DNA of 64,000 nt from Pseudomonas sp. St316. Its GTDB lineage: Bacteria; Pseudomonadota; Gammaproteobacteria; Pseudomonadales; Pseudomonadaceae. The stretch lies in contig NZ_AP021901.1 of NCBI RefSeq assembly GCF_018325905.1, positions 5,766,001 through 5,830,000 of the forward strand, written 5' to 3'. Below the pieces are notes generated by a model. The model saw nothing but the letters and a program-made list of their open reading frames with translations. It was not told where the DNA came from and ran no database searches. Numbering within the stretch: the stretch's first letter is position 1; the number at the start of each line of letters is the position of its first letter. Made by a program: the position numbers and the translations under genes. Shown one piece after another: positions 1-6,645 of this stretch.

Positions 1-2
1 GC

Positions 3-215
3 ATTCACTGCTGTGGTTTCGCTGGCGACAAGGGCTTCACCACGCCGGAGTTGAATGCCCATTCGCTGCGCTCACTGAAGGACGCGGTACAGCATTGCAG
101 CGAAGGGATTTCCACCAGCCGCACTTGTGAGATCGGTCTTACACAACATGGCGCAATCGACTACCACGGGCTGGTCTACCTGATCGATCGGGTGACCCAG
201 GCCAGAGCGACCTGA
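3..215 (+). CDS. FAD-binding/(Fe-S) D-lactate dehydrogenase, C-terminal end (partial)
   Basis: Only the last 70 codons are present; the gene starts upstream of the window. The reading frame beginning at base 3 gives IHCCGFAGDKGFTTPELNAH and then about 50 further residues to TGA at 213-215. The CCGFAGDKGF motif is the last cysteine-containing motif of the C-terminal iron-sulfur (CCG-type) domain in the large FAD/Fe-S D-lactate dehydrogenases of Pseudomonas, which oxidise D-lactate to pyruvate at the membrane. In the pseudomonads I know, this gene closes the lldP-lldD-dld lactate operon just upstream of ssrA, which fits the tmRNA 500 bp downstream. Other members of the glycolate-oxidase-like family cannot be excluded from the tail alone. 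Confidence 0.8.
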   Translation: MHCCGFAGDKGFTTPELNAHSLRSLKDAVQHCSEGISTSRTCEIGLTQHGAIDYHGLVYLIDRVTQARAT

Positions 216-258
216 AGAAAAATAGAACCCTGGCGCACGGTCACAGTCCACTGATCAA

Positions 259-276
259 GTCCCGCAAACGCGGGAC
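259..276 (+). terminator. Hairpin after the dehydrogenase gene
   Basis: GTCCCGC (259-265) pairs with GCGGGAC (270-276) across a 4-base loop. It is not followed by a T-run, so intrinsic termination is possible but not well supported. Confidence 0.3.
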
Positions 277-340
277 CTCCCCCAATGGGTAGCCGTACTG
301 AAGGCCTGCAATACCTGGGCCTCAGTCCAAGGAGAGACAC

Positions 341-631
341 ATGAAGCGCTCTGTACTGTTAGGTCTGTTCGTTACCGCCTCCATGCTGGCGTCGTCCTCG
401 TTTGCCGCCGGCGGCTCGGACAATCTGTGCGACACCAACATTACGACTATTAAAAACCTCAAGACTCAGATTCAGGGTACGGCAATTGAAGGTCAGGTAG
501 AGACCAGCCTCAATAGAGCTGAGGCCCTCAAGGCAGAGGGCACTGAGGAAAGCACCAAGACATGCATCACCGAAACCACGAAAACCCTGCAAGATATCCA
601 AAAGACGGACAAGGGCGATAAAAGCTCATAA
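341..631 (+). CDS. Small secreted hypothetical protein
   Basis: This 96-residue protein starts with a textbook Sec signal peptide (MKRSVLLGLFVTASMLASSS, then FA before AGG), predicted to be cut after SFA to leave about 74 mature residues. The mature part is polar and Thr/Lys/Glu-rich, with two cysteines (DNLCDT and KTCITE) that could form one disulfide in the periplasm. The start is supported by GGAGAG seven bases upstream. It lies alone between the dehydrogenase tail and ssrA, with an inverted repeat ten bases after its stop. I do not recognise a functional family. Confidence 0.75.
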   Translation: MKRSVLLGLFVTASMLASSSFAAGGSDNLCDTNITTIKNLKTQIQGTAIEGQVETSLNRAEALKAEGTEESTKTCITETTKTLQDIQKTDKGDKSS

Positions 632-640
632 GCGTCATGG

Positions 641-658
641 GCCAACCTTCGGGTTGGC
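641..658 (+). terminator. Inverted repeat after the small secreted protein
   Basis: GCCAACC and GGTTGGC form a 7-bp stem around a TTCG tetraloop. The T-run after it is weak (CTCGG), so termination strength is uncertain. Confidence 0.5.
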
Positions 659-725
659 CTCGGCCGCGTATTGGCGTACACTGCAAATGCCTGCCGCTTC
701 AGCAGATACACGAAGCGACAGGTTC

Positions 726-1122
726 GGGGCCGTTTAGGATTCGACGCCGGTTGCGAAACTTTAGGTGCATGCCGAGTTGGTAACAGAACTCGTAAATCCA
801 CTGTTGCAACTTCTATAGTTGCCAATGACGAAAACTACGGCCAGGAATTCGCTATCGCTGCGTAAGCAGCCTTAGACCCTGAGCTTCTGGTACCTTCGGG
901 TCCAGCAATCATTAGGGGATGTCTGTAAACCCAAAGTGATTGTCATATAGAACAGAATCGCCGTGCAGTACGTTGTGGACGAATCGGCTAAAACTTACAC
1001 AACTCGCCCAAAGCACCCTGCCCGTCGGGTCGCTGAGGGTTAACTTAATAGACACGGCTACGCATGTAGTACCGACAGCGGAGTACTGGCGGACGGGGGT
1101 TCAAATCCCCCCGGCTCCACCA
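726..1122 (+). ncRNA. ssrA: tmRNA (transfer-messenger RNA)
   Basis: tmRNA rescues stalled ribosomes by acting first as tRNA-Ala and then as a short mRNA encoding a proteolysis tag. The 5' end (GGGGCC at 726-731) pairs with GGCTCC at 1113-1118 to form the acceptor stem, followed by discriminator A and CCA at 1120-1122. The conserved TTTAGGATTCGACGCCGG follows the 5' strand, and the T-arm GGGGGTTCAAATCCCCC sits near the 3' end. The tag reading frame resumes at GCC 821 and encodes ANDENYGQEFAIAA, ending at TAA 863-865. The 3' end is the attachment site of the island that follows. It is intact, so the RNA should be functional. Confidence 0.97.
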
Positions 1123-1133
1123 CTTCATCATCT

Positions 1134-1164
1134 AAAGACGTCCACGGACGTCTTTTTTTGTGCC
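1134..1164 (+). repeat. Left attachment repeat / ssrA terminator copy 1
   Basis: A 31-base direct repeat built on the palindrome GACGTCCACGGACGTC followed by seven T and GTGCC. It is 12 bases after the tmRNA CCA and is a good intrinsic terminator for ssrA. The identical 31 bases recur at 18307-18337, also next to a tmRNA-3'-end-like sequence, so the pair delimits the integrated island (attL and attR). Confidence 0.85.
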
Positions 1165-1234
1165 TTAAATCCAGTAAATACGGGGGTTTCAGGGCTACTG
1201 GGGGCTTTCCAGATTTTTTGAGTTCCAGGCGGTT

Positions 1235-1286
1235 TGGTATTCCCAATGGTATTCCCGACTCCCCGGCGCTAATCTTGGGAATACCA
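1235..1286. promoter_or_regulatory. Probable integrase arm-type sites (left end)
   Basis: TGGTATTCCC occurs at 1235-1244 and 1247-1256 in direct orientation with a 12-bp period, and inverted (GGGAATACCA) at 1277-1286, just ahead of the integrase gene. CGGTATTCCA occurs twice with the same 12-bp period at the other end of the island. Paired repeats near both att sites are what arm-binding sites of a tyrosine recombinase look like. The inverted copy overlaps the probable int promoter, so autoregulation is possible (inference). Confidence 0.6.
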
Positions 1287-1309
1287 AAAGGTGTCATGGA
1301 GTACTTCTC

Positions 1310-2566
1310 ATGTGCGCTCAAACCACCCGCCTCTCCGACCGCCAGCTCAAGGCGGTCAAACCGAAAGACAAGGATTACGTCCTCACGGATGGCGACGGGC
1401 TCCAGCTGCGAGTCAGGGTCAATCGCTCGATGCAGTGGAATTTCAACTACCGACATCCCGTCACCAAGAATCGAATCAACATGGCACTCGGCTCTTATCC
1501 CGAGGTTTCTCTTGCGCAAGCGAGGAAGAAAACCGTTGAGGCCAGAGAGCTCCTTGCACAGGGCATCGACCCAAAAGCTCAGCGAAATGAACTGCAAGAA
1601 GCCAAACGAGCGGAAACGGAACACACATTCGAGAACGTGGCCACCGCCTGGTTCGAATTGAAGAAGGATTCCGTCACACCAGCGTATGCCGAAGACATCT
1701 GGCGCTCGCTCACACTGCATGTTTTTCCAAGCATGAAATCAACGCCGTTATCGGAAGTAAACGCCCCGATGGTCATCAAGCTGCTTCGTCCGATTGAGGC
1801 CAAAGGCAGCCTCGAGACTGTTAAACGAGTGAGCCAGCGCCTTAACGAGATCATGACCTATGGAGTCAATTCCGGAATGATCTTCGCCAACCCTCTCAGC
1901 GGCATTCGAGCGGTGTTCAAGAAACCCAAGAAAGAGAATATGGCCGCGCTACCACCTGATGAGCTTCCGGAGCTCATGATGGAAATCGCGAACGCCAGCA
2001 TCAAGCGGACGACCCGCTGCCTGATCGAATGGCAACTTCATACCATGACCCGCCCCGCTGAGGCGGCCACCACTCGATGGGCAGACATCGACTTCGACAA
2101 ACGCATTTGGACCATCCCTCCGGAGCGAATGAAAAAGCGTCGTCCGCACACAATCCCGCTGACCGAACATGCACTCTCATTATTGGAGACGCTTAAGCCC
2201 CATAGCAGCCACAGGGAATATGTGTTCCCGTCAGATAGAAACCCGCGCACCCACGCGAATAGCCAGACAGCCAACATGGCATTGAAACGAATGGGTTTTC
2301 AGGATCGCTTGGTCAGCCACGGCATGCGCTCCATGGCCAGCACAATCCTGAACGAGCATGGGTGGGATCCGGAGCTAATCGAAGTCGCACTGGCGCATGT
2401 CGACAAGGACGAAGTCCGAAGCGCTTACAACCGAGCTGACTACATCGAACGCCGGCGTCCGATGATGGCTTGGTGGAGTGAGCACATCCAGAAAGCGGCC
2501 ACTGGCAGCCTGTCGGTAGCTGCCATCAATGACACTAGGAACCGCAATATTGTGCCGATACGGTGA
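1310..2566 (+). CDS. int: P4-type tyrosine integrase of the ssrA island
   Basis: This 418-residue site-specific recombinase of the P4/prophage class catalyses integration and excision at the ssrA 3' end. Residues 7-90 form the DUF4102 arm-binding domain (LSDRQLKAVKP, ALGSYPEVSLAQAR), 105-205 the SAM-like core-binding domain, and 215-390 the catalytic domain. The catalytic set is complete: R248 (TMTRPAEA), H337 and R340 (HGMR), H363 (LAHVDKDEVR) and Y373 (SAYNRA). The length is normal for the family and it is the first gene inside the attachment repeat, in the usual orientation. The last 76 codons are duplicated as a remnant at 4755-4982. Confidence 0.95.
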   Translation: MCAQTTRLSDRQLKAVKPKDKDYVLTDGDGLQLRVRVNRSMQWNFNYRHPVTKNRINMALGSYPEVSLAQARKKTVEARELLAQGIDPKAQRNELQEAKRAETEHTFENVATAWFELKKDSVTPAYAEDIWRSLTLHVFPSMKSTPLSEVNAPMVIKLLRPIEAKGSLETVKRVSQRLNEIMTYGVNSGMIFANPLSGIRAVFKKPKKENMAALPPDELPELMMEIANASIKRTTRCLIEWQLHTMTRPAEAATTRWADIDFDKRIWTIPPERMKKRRPHTIPLTEHALSLLETLKPHSSHREYVFPSDRNPRTHANSQTANMALKRMGFQDRLVSHGMRSMASTILNEHGWDPELIEVALAHVDKDEVRSAYNRADYIERRRPMMAWWSEHIQKAATGSLSVAAINDTRNRNIVPIR

Positions 2567-2846
2567 GCGGTCACCTGTTGGCGACAGCGGCGACAGACAT
2601 GGCGACTGTCGCCAAGTACACCGCTGCTCTTACCCCAAAATCAAAGGCTTGAAATACCGGTAGTTACAGAGGTGCTTAAGACTTGTTTAGTCAGGCCGAT
2701 AAGCAAAGAAATTGAAGCCTCGCGGCAGGGCTTCACGCGTCTCGACCACTTCGGCTTCACTGTGAAAATGATCGACTAAAATTTATATTAATCAGAGTTA
2801 CGCACCTGCAGAGATTTCAGGGCCAGCACGGAAGAGGGGATAGCTC
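2567..2846. other. Intergenic region after integrase
   Basis: No gene is supported here. At 2577-2614 there is a cluster of GGCGAC/GTCGCC words, including TGGCGACTGTCGCCA, a near-perfect dyad that recurs at 5742-5756. The remainder should hold the promoter of the gene pair that follows; I could not pick a convincing -35/-10 pair. Confidence 0.4.
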
Positions 2847-3593
2847 GTGGCGTATGAAGAAGATGTGGTCAATGGTGATAAGGATTTGCTATCGCTTTTT
2901 CAGGTGGCAGATGCTGCAGATGTAGGTTCACTCGTGGACTTTCTCACTGATTCTGGTGACGGGCGCCTGGCAATGGCTGCCGATGTCCGTAAAGCGCTGG
3001 TAGCCGCGAAGCAGAAGAACAAATACTCACGCGATACGCTGTTGCTACTGATCCGCGAACTCCAGCTCTTTGGAGGAAACAGCATTGCTAACTTAATCCG
3101 CCGGACTGGCGTCCCGTACGCAGAAATTGTGCGGGATGTCCTGAAATACGTCGGTGGCAGCGTAACGGGGAATGAGTCAGTCGAGGCGCTTGAATTGAAG
3201 GTTTTGGAGAAGCTCGTAACCAAGGTCTGGGAGAAGATGAGCGCACAAGAGCGTGCTGACTTTTCGCGGAAATTCCATGACGCCAATGGCGCGATTGATA
3301 TAGGGCTGGCGGCAATACTCGCGGCAATACGCGGTGGAGGGCTCGGTGCGGCCAAAGCGGGCTTTATAGGAGTAAGTGGCATTGGCGCTTTGTTAGCTGA
3401 AGGCGCTTTCTCAGTAGGAGTGACTACGGTTGCTGGACGAGTAGCGACTGGGTTATTGGGCCCGGTCGGCGTGGCGCTGGCGGGGGCTGCCGGTGTACAT
3501 CTTGCGGCCAAAGAGGCGTACAGAGTCACATTGCCATGTGTCGCGCAAATTGCGTACATTCGACAAAAGCACGCGGGCGCGTCCGCTGGGTAA
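2847..3593 (+). CDS. UPF0174/YaaW-like protein (DUF3944 family)
   Basis: This 248-residue protein has the layout of the UPF0174 family that includes E. coli YaaW. There is an N-terminal helical part, the family signature LQLFGGNSIANLIRRTGVPY (about residues 72-91) followed by EIVRDVLKYV, a Glu/Lys-rich middle, a Gly/Ala-rich hydrophobic stretch (about 158-225) able to form two or three membrane helices, and the terminal AYRVTLPCVAQIAYIRQ motif. The biochemical function of the family is unknown. GTG is used as start, with GAGGGGA upstream. It is 12 bp ahead of a coiled-coil gene, so the two are almost certainly cotranscribed. The pair is wedged between the intact integrase and a second integrase stump, suggesting it arrived as a unit. 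Confidence 0.8.
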   Translation: MAYEEDVVNGDKDLLSLFQVADAADVGSLVDFLTDSGDGRLAMAADVRKALVAAKQKNKYSRDTLLLLIRELQLFGGNSIANLIRRTGVPYAEIVRDVLKYVGGSVTGNESVEALELKVLEKLVTKVWEKMSAQERADFSRKFHDANGAIDIGLAAILAAIRGGGLGAAKAGFIGVSGIGALLAEGAFSVGVTTVAGRVATGLLGPVGVALAGAAGVHLAAKEAYRVTLPCVAQIAYIRQKHAGASAG

Positions 3594-3605
3594 GGGAAGG
3601 CAGAC

Positions 3606-4736
3606 ATGAAGTCAGTAAACGAATCCCCGCACTGCTCATTTGCAACCGATTTGGTAATCATCGGTGTGGATGGGGACAAGCCTTTGGTGACCCTGAGGTC
3701 ATTGGATACCATACCCAGAGGCTCTACATCCATCGATAGATCCTCACTAGGCATCGATAAACTTTCGCCGCTATTGCAGGCTATCCCCAGTGCAGCGGTA
3801 GCCACAGAGGTTGCACAGTCGCGTCTGATGGAAGTTGTAATTGACGGCCCGCTTGCAAAGGTGGCCAACGGAGAGGGCTTCCGCGCTTTTACAATCGAGG
3901 GCGGCAAGATCAAAGAACATGCGAGCTTATTCGAGCCGGAGCGTCTTCAAAATCTGGTCAATTCCGCCGCGCTATTTCAAATCGCGTCGGTAGTCGTGGC
4001 GCAGAAGCACCTTGCCGATATCAGCGCCAAGCTCGACGAAATAAAAGCCGGCATTGATTCCATTGCGTCTTTTCTTGCAGATCAACGTAAATCCGAAATC
4101 ACTGGATCGTTGAAGTATCTTCAGCAGGTCGCGGCCATGCTTCAACATGGGGAACGGGATGACGCTGCTCGCGCTCAGTTGGAGGCGATTGAGCTTAAGC
4201 TCAGCGGTATCAATGATCATCTCAGCCTTGAACTGCTCGGACTCAAGAGGAAGGTGGTCGAGTTTGATTCTCCAGGGCTTTTTGACACGTCATCTGGCTT
4301 AACGGCCAAATTGGCAGCTGAACAAGAAAAAGCCGAACGACTCGTCGAGGAATGGAAGCTGTGTATGAGCGGTCGATGGGTCGCTTGTAGCCTTCTTGGG
4401 AAGATCACGGGCAAGACTTCACTGTTAGCTAAACGTCAGCAGGATCTCGAAGCAGAGGTGCAGTCCTTTTTCGGCTCTAACGGCCCCTTGGAAACGTTCA
4501 AGGACGCCGTGGACAAGCGTATCGATACGCTGAGTGCTGTCTGGGAATGGCAGTCCACACTCCAGCTCAAACGCATCGAGTTGCGTCAATGGAAAGAGGA
4601 AAGGTTGCCTGAGCTGAAGAGTAACGCCCAGACTGAGATCCATCGAGCCCAGCAACTGCTGCTAGAAAGAGAAGCAAAGGTCACGCTCACTATCGAAATG
4701 CTTGATGGTCAATGCGTGGGGGCTTATCAGCTTTGA
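3606..4736 (+). CDS. Hypothetical coiled-coil protein, partner of the UPF0174 gene
   Basis: A 376-residue protein I cannot assign. Residues 1-130 look globular. From about 130 to 215 (AQKHLADISAKLDEIKAGID) and again from 235 to 365 the sequence is strongly helical and charged, with heptad-like patterns typical of coiled coils (TAKLAAEQEKAERLVEEWK, LQLKRIELRQWKEERLPELK). A short segment around WVACSLLGKITGKTSLLAKR could pack against a membrane or nucleotide, but I see no complete P-loop. The start has GGAAGG six bases upstream. It ends 19 bp before the integrase remnant. With the UPF0174 protein upstream it forms a two-gene module that could be a toxin/antitoxin, sensor/effector or membrane-remodelling pair (inference from context only). 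Confidence 0.75.
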   Translation: MKSVNESPHCSFATDLVIIGVDGDKPLVTLRSLDTIPRGSTSIDRSSLGIDKLSPLLQAIPSAAVATEVAQSRLMEVVIDGPLAKVANGEGFRAFTIEGGKIKEHASLFEPERLQNLVNSAALFQIASVVVAQKHLADISAKLDEIKAGIDSIASFLADQRKSEITGSLKYLQQVAAMLQHGERDDAARAQLEAIELKLSGINDHLSLELLGLKRKVVEFDSPGLFDTSSGLTAKLAAEQEKAERLVEEWKLCMSGRWVACSLLGKITGKTSLLAKRQQDLEAEVQSFFGSNGPLETFKDAVDKRIDTLSAVWEWQSTLQLKRIELRQWKEERLPELKSNAQTEIHRAQQLLLEREAKVTLTIEMLDGQCVGAYQL

Positions 4737-4754
4737 TTCACAGCTCTGACAGAC

Positions 4755-4982
4755 AGCACCATCTTGAATGAGCATGAGTGCGATCCGGAGCTGATTGAAA
4801 TCGCGCTAGCGCATATCGACAAAGATGAAGTTCGGAGCGCCTACAACCGGGCGGATTACATCGAACGCCGGCGTCCGATGGTGGCCTGGAGGAGTGAGCA
4901 TATCCAGAAGGCGGCCACCGGCAGCCTGTTAGCATCTGCGATCAATCAAACCAAGGACCGCAACGTCGTGCCTATACGCTAA
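4755..4982 (+). pseudogene. C-terminal remnant of a second P4-type integrase
   Basis: The 76 codons from STILNEH to VVPIR* align residue by residue with the last 76 codons of the integrase at 1310-2566 (including LAHIDKDEVRSAYNRADYIE), with many silent changes, so this is a diverged second integrase and not a fresh duplication. The N-terminal and most of the catalytic domain are missing. The stump still contains the H and Y motifs but cannot be functional. It marks the edge of an older or parallel island, probably fused to this one by recombination between integrase genes. Confidence 0.9.
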
Positions 4983-5060
4983 AGGTCTCCCGGATAGCGC
5001 CGGTATGGGGATGCCACCCAGCGTGATCAGCGGCAGGCTCATCAATTGCTTCAGAGATGA

Positions 5061-5081
5061 AAAACCCCGCCGGGGCGGGTT
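5061..5081 (-). terminator. Rho-independent terminator for the minus-strand gene at 5098
   Basis: Read on the minus strand, AAACCCGCC and GGCGGGGTTT form a GC-rich stem (one bulged G) around CC, followed by a T-run. It lies directly downstream of the small exported-protein gene at 5098-5404. Confidence 0.7.
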
Positions 5082-5097
5082 TGATTGCTAAATAGGA

Positions 5098-5404
5098 TCA
5101 CCTGTCGAGTTGCGCTTGGGCTTCCTGCTCTTGATCGATGCAACCTGACAATATTTGGTAACTCCCGCCTACTGCTTTCGCTACTCGATCACAGTAAGCC
5201 AGTATCTTTGGCGAAGCGTTCTTGGCCGGGATCTCAGCCCGGGCATCTGCTTCTTGCTCTCGACAGCCGAGCTCAATCTGAGCACTACCGCCCACTGCAT
5301 CCGAAACTTTTCCACAGTATTTTTTTATATCGTAATCAGCCGCTTGAGAGAGAGCAGGCAGGCAGGCAGCTAAGGCACAAAATCAGGGAAACTTTGCGGT
5401 ACAC
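5098..5404 (-). pseudogene. Small exported protein, frameshifted at a (GCCT)3 repeat
   Basis: On the minus strand, a GTG at 5404 with AAAGGA eight bases upstream opens MYRKVSLILCLSCLPA, a signal peptide. This frame soon ends at TGA. The next frame continues ADYDIKKYCGKVSDAVGGSA and on to QAQLDR* at 5098. The switch point is a run of three GCCT units (about 5358-5370). Removing one unit joins the frames and yields a clean signal peptide ending LSQA before ADYD. The mature part would be about 80 residues with two copies of a YC-x3-V-x3-VGGSxQI-x3-C-x2-QE pattern, i.e. an internal duplication with paired cysteines. I do not know the function. It is either a slippage mutant or phase-variable. Confidence 0.7.
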
Positions 5405-5791
5405 AGTTGGAATCCTTTCGTTGGTGAGGCCAGACAGTGCCATCATTCGGCTGGGCATTTCAATGACCAGCTTATGACCTCACAGAAAATGCATTACGCG
5501 GGCATCCCACCTGGCCACTGATGGTGTCGGCTGCCTTGCCCCAATGGGTCATCTTGACGCTCTCACCTCCAGACAGCCTGATGACCGTTCCGCCCAGCAA
5601 AGAGTTGCCAGCCTGATCCGGCGCCCCGGCATGCAAAACCAGCCGCAAATGACGCCCCAGATGCTAAGGCAGTTCTGTTGGCAACAGCGGCGACACCGGC
5701 GACAACCCGCGTAATCCGTTGCCTGCAGCATGGCGACAGAAGTGGCGACTGTCGCCGTTGCAAGCTTCGCTCTTGGGCCTTGTTCGGCCAA

Positions 5792-5834
5792 GCCCATGCG
5801 GGCGGGAAGGCTCCGCATTCCCGCCCGCATGGGC
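5792..5834. repeat. 17-bp perfect inverted repeat
   Basis: GCCCATGCGGGCGGGAA (5792-5808) and its exact reverse complement (5818-5834) flank a 9-base loop. No T-run follows. It could be a REP-like element, a terminator relying on Rho, or an RNA hairpin. Confidence 0.6.
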
Positions 5835-6193
5835 TCACATTAAAAACCGACGAGCGACCACCCGGCCATGGAATGCCACCGATTTCCAAGATCTTCCAGC
5901 GCTACCGATTGGCGCAGAGTCGCCCCAAAAATACTGTTGACCGCGATCAGAACGAGCGCTAAACCAGAACTGTACAAGCGCTGTCCTCGACAGCACCCAG
6001 GTAGCTAGAACCTTTGAGGCTACGCCACATCGTGGTGGTTCACCCCAAGTGCGATTAGTGTCCGGCGGCTCGCACGGTCACAGCGATGTGATGGATGCCT
6101 ACTTTTCAACTTTGCCCACTGCGGCAATTCAGGCCTTCTCCTGGCTGCCCTGCAGCAACTTATCCGCTTGGCCATTTCTTGCGCCAACCTGTT

Positions 6194-6224
6194 GCCCGTC
6201 TCTTTGCCGCCTAAAGAGACGGGC
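6194..6224. repeat. 12-bp perfect inverted repeat
   Basis: GCCCGTCTCTTT (6194-6205) and AAAGAGACGGGC (6213-6224) flank a 7-base loop. Read on either strand, the end of the stem gives only a short T-rich flank. Role unknown. Confidence 0.55.
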
Positions 6225-6645
6225 GCATATCAAACTGCTGTAGCCCTGATCGCACGGGCCTTTGCGGCTTTCCCCCTCGTGACAATCGGCGTGACAAACT
6301 CCGAACGCTCACTCGCCACAGCGATGCCGATGATGATGCCGCAGCCCACGCAATGGACTGCACCTGACTGACAGTCAGGCATGCCCCAGTCATCACCTTG
6401 CTGCCTTCACCCGACTCAGGATCTCGCGGAACCGGTCTCGTCAGCCAGTGCAGCCTCCACCCGCCCACCGCTATCGGTGTTCAGGAGGCCAGATCATGAG
6501 ATGCCCAAGCTCCCGGCCGTAAGGAGCCGTCAGTCCCGCGTTAGTGGACAAACCTCACAGGTCGCAGGGGCCTTGATCCCTGATAACACTCAACAACCGT
6601 GGCGGGATGAGTGAGGACGAAGTCGATAATCTCAGGAGAATTGCG

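Larger units (their letters stand above)
5405..6645. other. 1.2-kb gene-poor stretch inside the island
   Basis: No gene of normal length is supported here; the open frames lack ribosome sites and family signatures. It holds a GGCGAC/GTCGCC cluster at 5668-5757, a 17-bp perfect hairpin at 5792-5834 and a 12-bp perfect hairpin at 6194-6224. Near the end, AGGAGG at 6484 precedes an 8-codon ORF at 6497 and an overlapping 37-codon ORF (6502-6614, MPKLPAVRSRQSRVSGQTSQ onward), which could be a leader for the DUF3987 gene. Most of the stretch looks like decayed island DNA plus control sequence. Confidence 0.45.

Noticed and set aside
671..865. A 64-codon ORF overlapping ssrA
   Set aside because: Its end is the tmRNA tag frame (ANDENYGQEFAIAA). 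The start lies in the promoter/5' part of ssrA, so it is not a gene of its own.
2900..3913. A 337-codon minus-strand frame across the UPF0174 gene pair
   Set aside because: The plus-strand gene has the family signature and a ribosome site; the minus frame spans both genes and the gap and has no motif.
5549..5962. Several 70-110-codon frames on both strands in the gene-poor stretch
   Set aside because: Mutually overlapping, no ribosome sites, and they translate the hairpin and GGCGAC words; no family resemblance.
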